From contig CM070723.1 in NCBI GenBank assembly GCA_036346275.1, positions 52,964,743-53,028,742 on the forward strand: a stretch of DNA of 64,000 bases. Reading direction: 5' to 3'. Numbering within the stretch: position 1 is the stretch's first letter; every line of letters begins with the position of its first letter. A program made the position numbers and the translations under genes. This DNA comes from Otatea glauca. Lineage: Eukaryota; Streptophyta; Magnoliopsida; Poales; Poaceae. Positions 61,790-64,000 of the stretch are shown in pieces. The notes beneath the pieces are model-generated. The model saw nothing but the letters and a program-made list of their open reading frames with translations, was not told where the DNA came from and searched no databases.

Positions 61790-64000
61790 TGTAACATCCC
61801 GAAAAATACAATAAAATAAAATATGAATATTTTAAATTTGAATATGTTTATTGGTGAGTTTTATTGGCATTATTGGTTCTTATTTTAATTGTCTTGGATT
61901 TTTGTATTGAAGGAAAATCAAGCAAAAGGGAATAATAAAAAGGGAAATGAAAAAATGGTAAAATGGTAAACATAAAAAGTTAGAAAAATTTACCATGGAA
62001 GCCTATACATGCTGGTAAGTCAGTAAAGTCAACAAGTAAAAATTTTATACACACAAAAATAAATAAATGAAATGAGTGACATCTCTTTTTGACTAAAAAC
62101 AGTGTGAGTCAGAGTTAATGTAAAATTTTCGAAGCTTATCTAGATCCACAAAAATTACCATAACACCCTCAGAGTTTAATTTATCTCTGGTAAAAATTTC
62201 AGGAATTTATCATATCATTTAGACCTTTTAAAAATTCAAAAACAGAGGCTTTGAAACTTTGAAAATTTTTATGTCAGAATTTTTATAACATAATTAAGCC
62301 GTATTTTGACTTGAAATTTTTATAGAGACATTATTAACCCAATATAAACGACTAAAAAAAGTTTTAAAAATAAATAATAATTTTTTCACCTTTAATTAAA
62401 TCAAAATCCGAAATCAAAATTCTGAGCAGTGCACAGTGTCAGAATTTTAGTTAATTAAAAATGCGGTATTTTTGTCCCAAACTTTTACTGGACGTTAACC
62501 ACTCCCAGTAGACCGTGTTCAAAAAGTTTCGAAAATTTTCAACTTGGTTGATAATGGTTTTTGCATCCGGTACTGAAGCCATCATGTTTTCTGTTCTTTG
62601 GGGACACCTCCTCATTCTAGAGCCTTCCTTCACATGGCAGTGTTTCAGCCAGCCCTTTTGAATCGTTCTCACACCAAAACCAGTGTTCAAGCCAGCCATT
62701 TCAAACGCCAAAGCCAGCAAGTCTCCAAGACTTAAGCCTCAGCCTCATAGCTCAAGGTATGGCAAGCACAAGAACTCAAGCAACCTCTCATGAGCATCAT
62801 GCAGCCAACTTCCAAAAATCACCGAGCCATTAGTGATTGAGTATCAGGAGCCAACAGACCTTCAGGAGGTTAGGCAATCCCAAACTCGGTAGTGGAAGCT
62901 TCCTTCCCTGCCATTGCCACCGCAAGCAAGAAGAGGGGGAGGTGGAAGATCAAGCCAATCCGGTGAGCTATCCTCGAATTTCTTACAACTGCAGTATCCT
63001 TGAGCATCCCTGAACCCATCTCGCACCTGGATTTCAGTTCTTCCCCACCGAAGCGCCGCCGCCGCGTACGCGCCTTCTTCCCCAAAGCCGGCGCTCGGTG
63101 GTGGAGCTCCTGGTAAACCCCCGATCCATCCGACTGCAAAAATGGAACCATGCGTGCCACTGATGCTCTCCCAACCGGTCTTCTCTAGGGGCGAGTTCTT
63201 CACTATCCCCGATGAGCCGCCCTTCCCTCTGCCGCTGGCCCACGGTGGCAGCCCACTCCGGCCATCGCCGGAGGTCATTGACCCCACCATCAGATGCGCG
63301 ACGGAGCACTGATGCTCACTGTGCCACCGATTCGGTCGGAGACCCACCGGAGGATCGTCGCCGGCGAGCCTTAGTCCTCCCCTGTTCTGAGTCGCTGCCA
63401 TCGGGTCCCTACTGTCAGCCAGAGTAAGCGCCCCAGTCCAAACCAACGAATGCGCCTCTCGGCTTTGAAAGCGTATTTTCAATTTTTCCTGATTTAGTAT
63501 ACCCGAAATAATTCAATCACTTGTAACTTTTGCATTATAACTCCAAAATTTGTGAAACGAATTTGTATATTCATGTAAAATCAGATACCATTAGAATATG
63601 CAATAATATTTTGAAAATATTCACTGGGTGAATTCGAAATTCAAATTTGAATAAAATGGCTAAAGATATGCTTCGTATAAAAATTCTGCAAACAAACTTA
63701 GAATTGAATGAAACAAATTTTAATGGAATCCTTATGCTTCCAAAAGTTCAAATATATAAAAATATTTAGATTTCATTTATGTTTGAGCTACTTTCTATTA
63801 AAGGATGCATTCAATGCATTAAAAACTCAAATATATGTAACTTATATAAAAGAAATCCAAAATAAGATGAAATAAGTTTCTAAATTTGAATTAAGCCATA
63901 AGGACTTGAAATATGTAACAGAATTTAGATGATCACTGCAGTTCAAATTATTTCAAGCAAGTTTGTTTAAAGTCCCTTTTATGTAACATATAGTAGCTAT
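61790..64000 (+). mobile_element. Retroelement starting TGTAACATCCCG, runs out of the window
   Basis: It begins TGTAACATCCCGAAAAATAC directly at the end of the preceding repeat. The TGTAACATCCC start pairs with the TGTGAGACCCC boundary of its relative at 48933, as LTR termini would. Positions 63570-63900 match the reverse complement of 51230-51570. A GC-rich stretch at 62860-63450 has open frames on both strands (up to 206 codons on the minus strand), which are not recognisable and are not called. The 3' end lies beyond 64000. Confidence 0.5.

Noticed and set aside
62862..63482. 206-codon minus-strand ORF near the right edge
   Set aside because: It lies in the GC-rich leader of a retroelement, overlaps open frames in other registers and has no recognisable domain.
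1..64000. tRNA, rRNA, CRISPR, operon or prophage signals
   Set aside because: Nothing consistent with these was seen. Regular repeats here are satellites, MITEs or microsatellites, and all recognisable proteins are plant or plant-transposon types.

Overview
The window is nuclear DNA from a plant, almost certainly a grass. It has long, intronless L-type lectin receptor kinase genes with GC-rich 5' ends, set in AT-rich intergenic DNA full of grass-type mobile elements: CACTA ends reading CACTACTACAGAA, Copia LTRs followed by an initiator-Met primer site, Helitrons ending CTAG|T, and many MITE-like foldbacks. The species cannot be named from the sequence alone. No tRNA, rRNA, CRISPR array or bacterial-type operon was seen.

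The core is a tandem array of nine apparently intact lectin receptor-like kinase genes, here called LecRK-1 to LecRK-9. They lie at 7159-9183 (+), 15051-17069 (+), 24594-26630 (-), 28802-30826 (+), 35290-37320 (+), 40029-42041 (+), 43990-46008 (+), 52477-54492 (+) and 56772-58787 (+). Each is one uninterrupted ORF of 670-678 codons with the same layout: signal peptide, legume-lectin ectodomain, one membrane helix, and an RD-type Ser/Thr kinase ending in a short tail close to SGGR. They resemble the grass LecRK-IV/SIT-like group of plasma-membrane receptors linked to stress and immune signalling.

Fixed kinase-domain differences sort the genes into two classes: A = 1, 3, 6, 8 and B = 2, 4, 5, 7, 9. 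Along the chromosome the order is A B A B B A B A B. This suggests the array grew by copying an A-B gene pair, with one A copy lost, or one B copied alone, near gene 5. Shared upstream boxes follow the same split: genes 1 and 6 share one, genes 2, 7 and 9 another. Gene 3 is the only inverted gene and lies head-to-head with gene 4. The lectin pocket varies between copies. The usual sugar-binding Asp is kept only in genes 5 and 7, and a metal/sugar-contacting Asn is replaced in genes 8 and 9.

Region by region: 1-7.1 kb holds an LTR-like repeat, a foldback element and a LINE fragment. 9.5-13.3 kb is a CACTA-derived block with a large palindrome and a possible solo LTR. 17-24.6 kb holds a LINE fragment, a possible captured exon, two degenerate tandem arrays, a broken Harbinger transposase and a truncated Copia element whose LTR stops 14 bp from the gene 3 stop codon. 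26.8-28.8 kb has a solo LTR with a perfect 5-bp target duplication between divergent genes 3 and 4. 31.8-34.0 kb is a Helitron carrying a ~156-bp tandem array. 37.3-39 kb has a GAAACTT-rich repeat. 47.2-52.0 kb is a nest of Helitrons and a retroelement. 54.9-55.2 kb is a Copia LTR with primer site. 60.1-61.8 kb is a second copy of the repeat at the window's left edge, interrupted at 61790 by a retroelement that runs out of the window.
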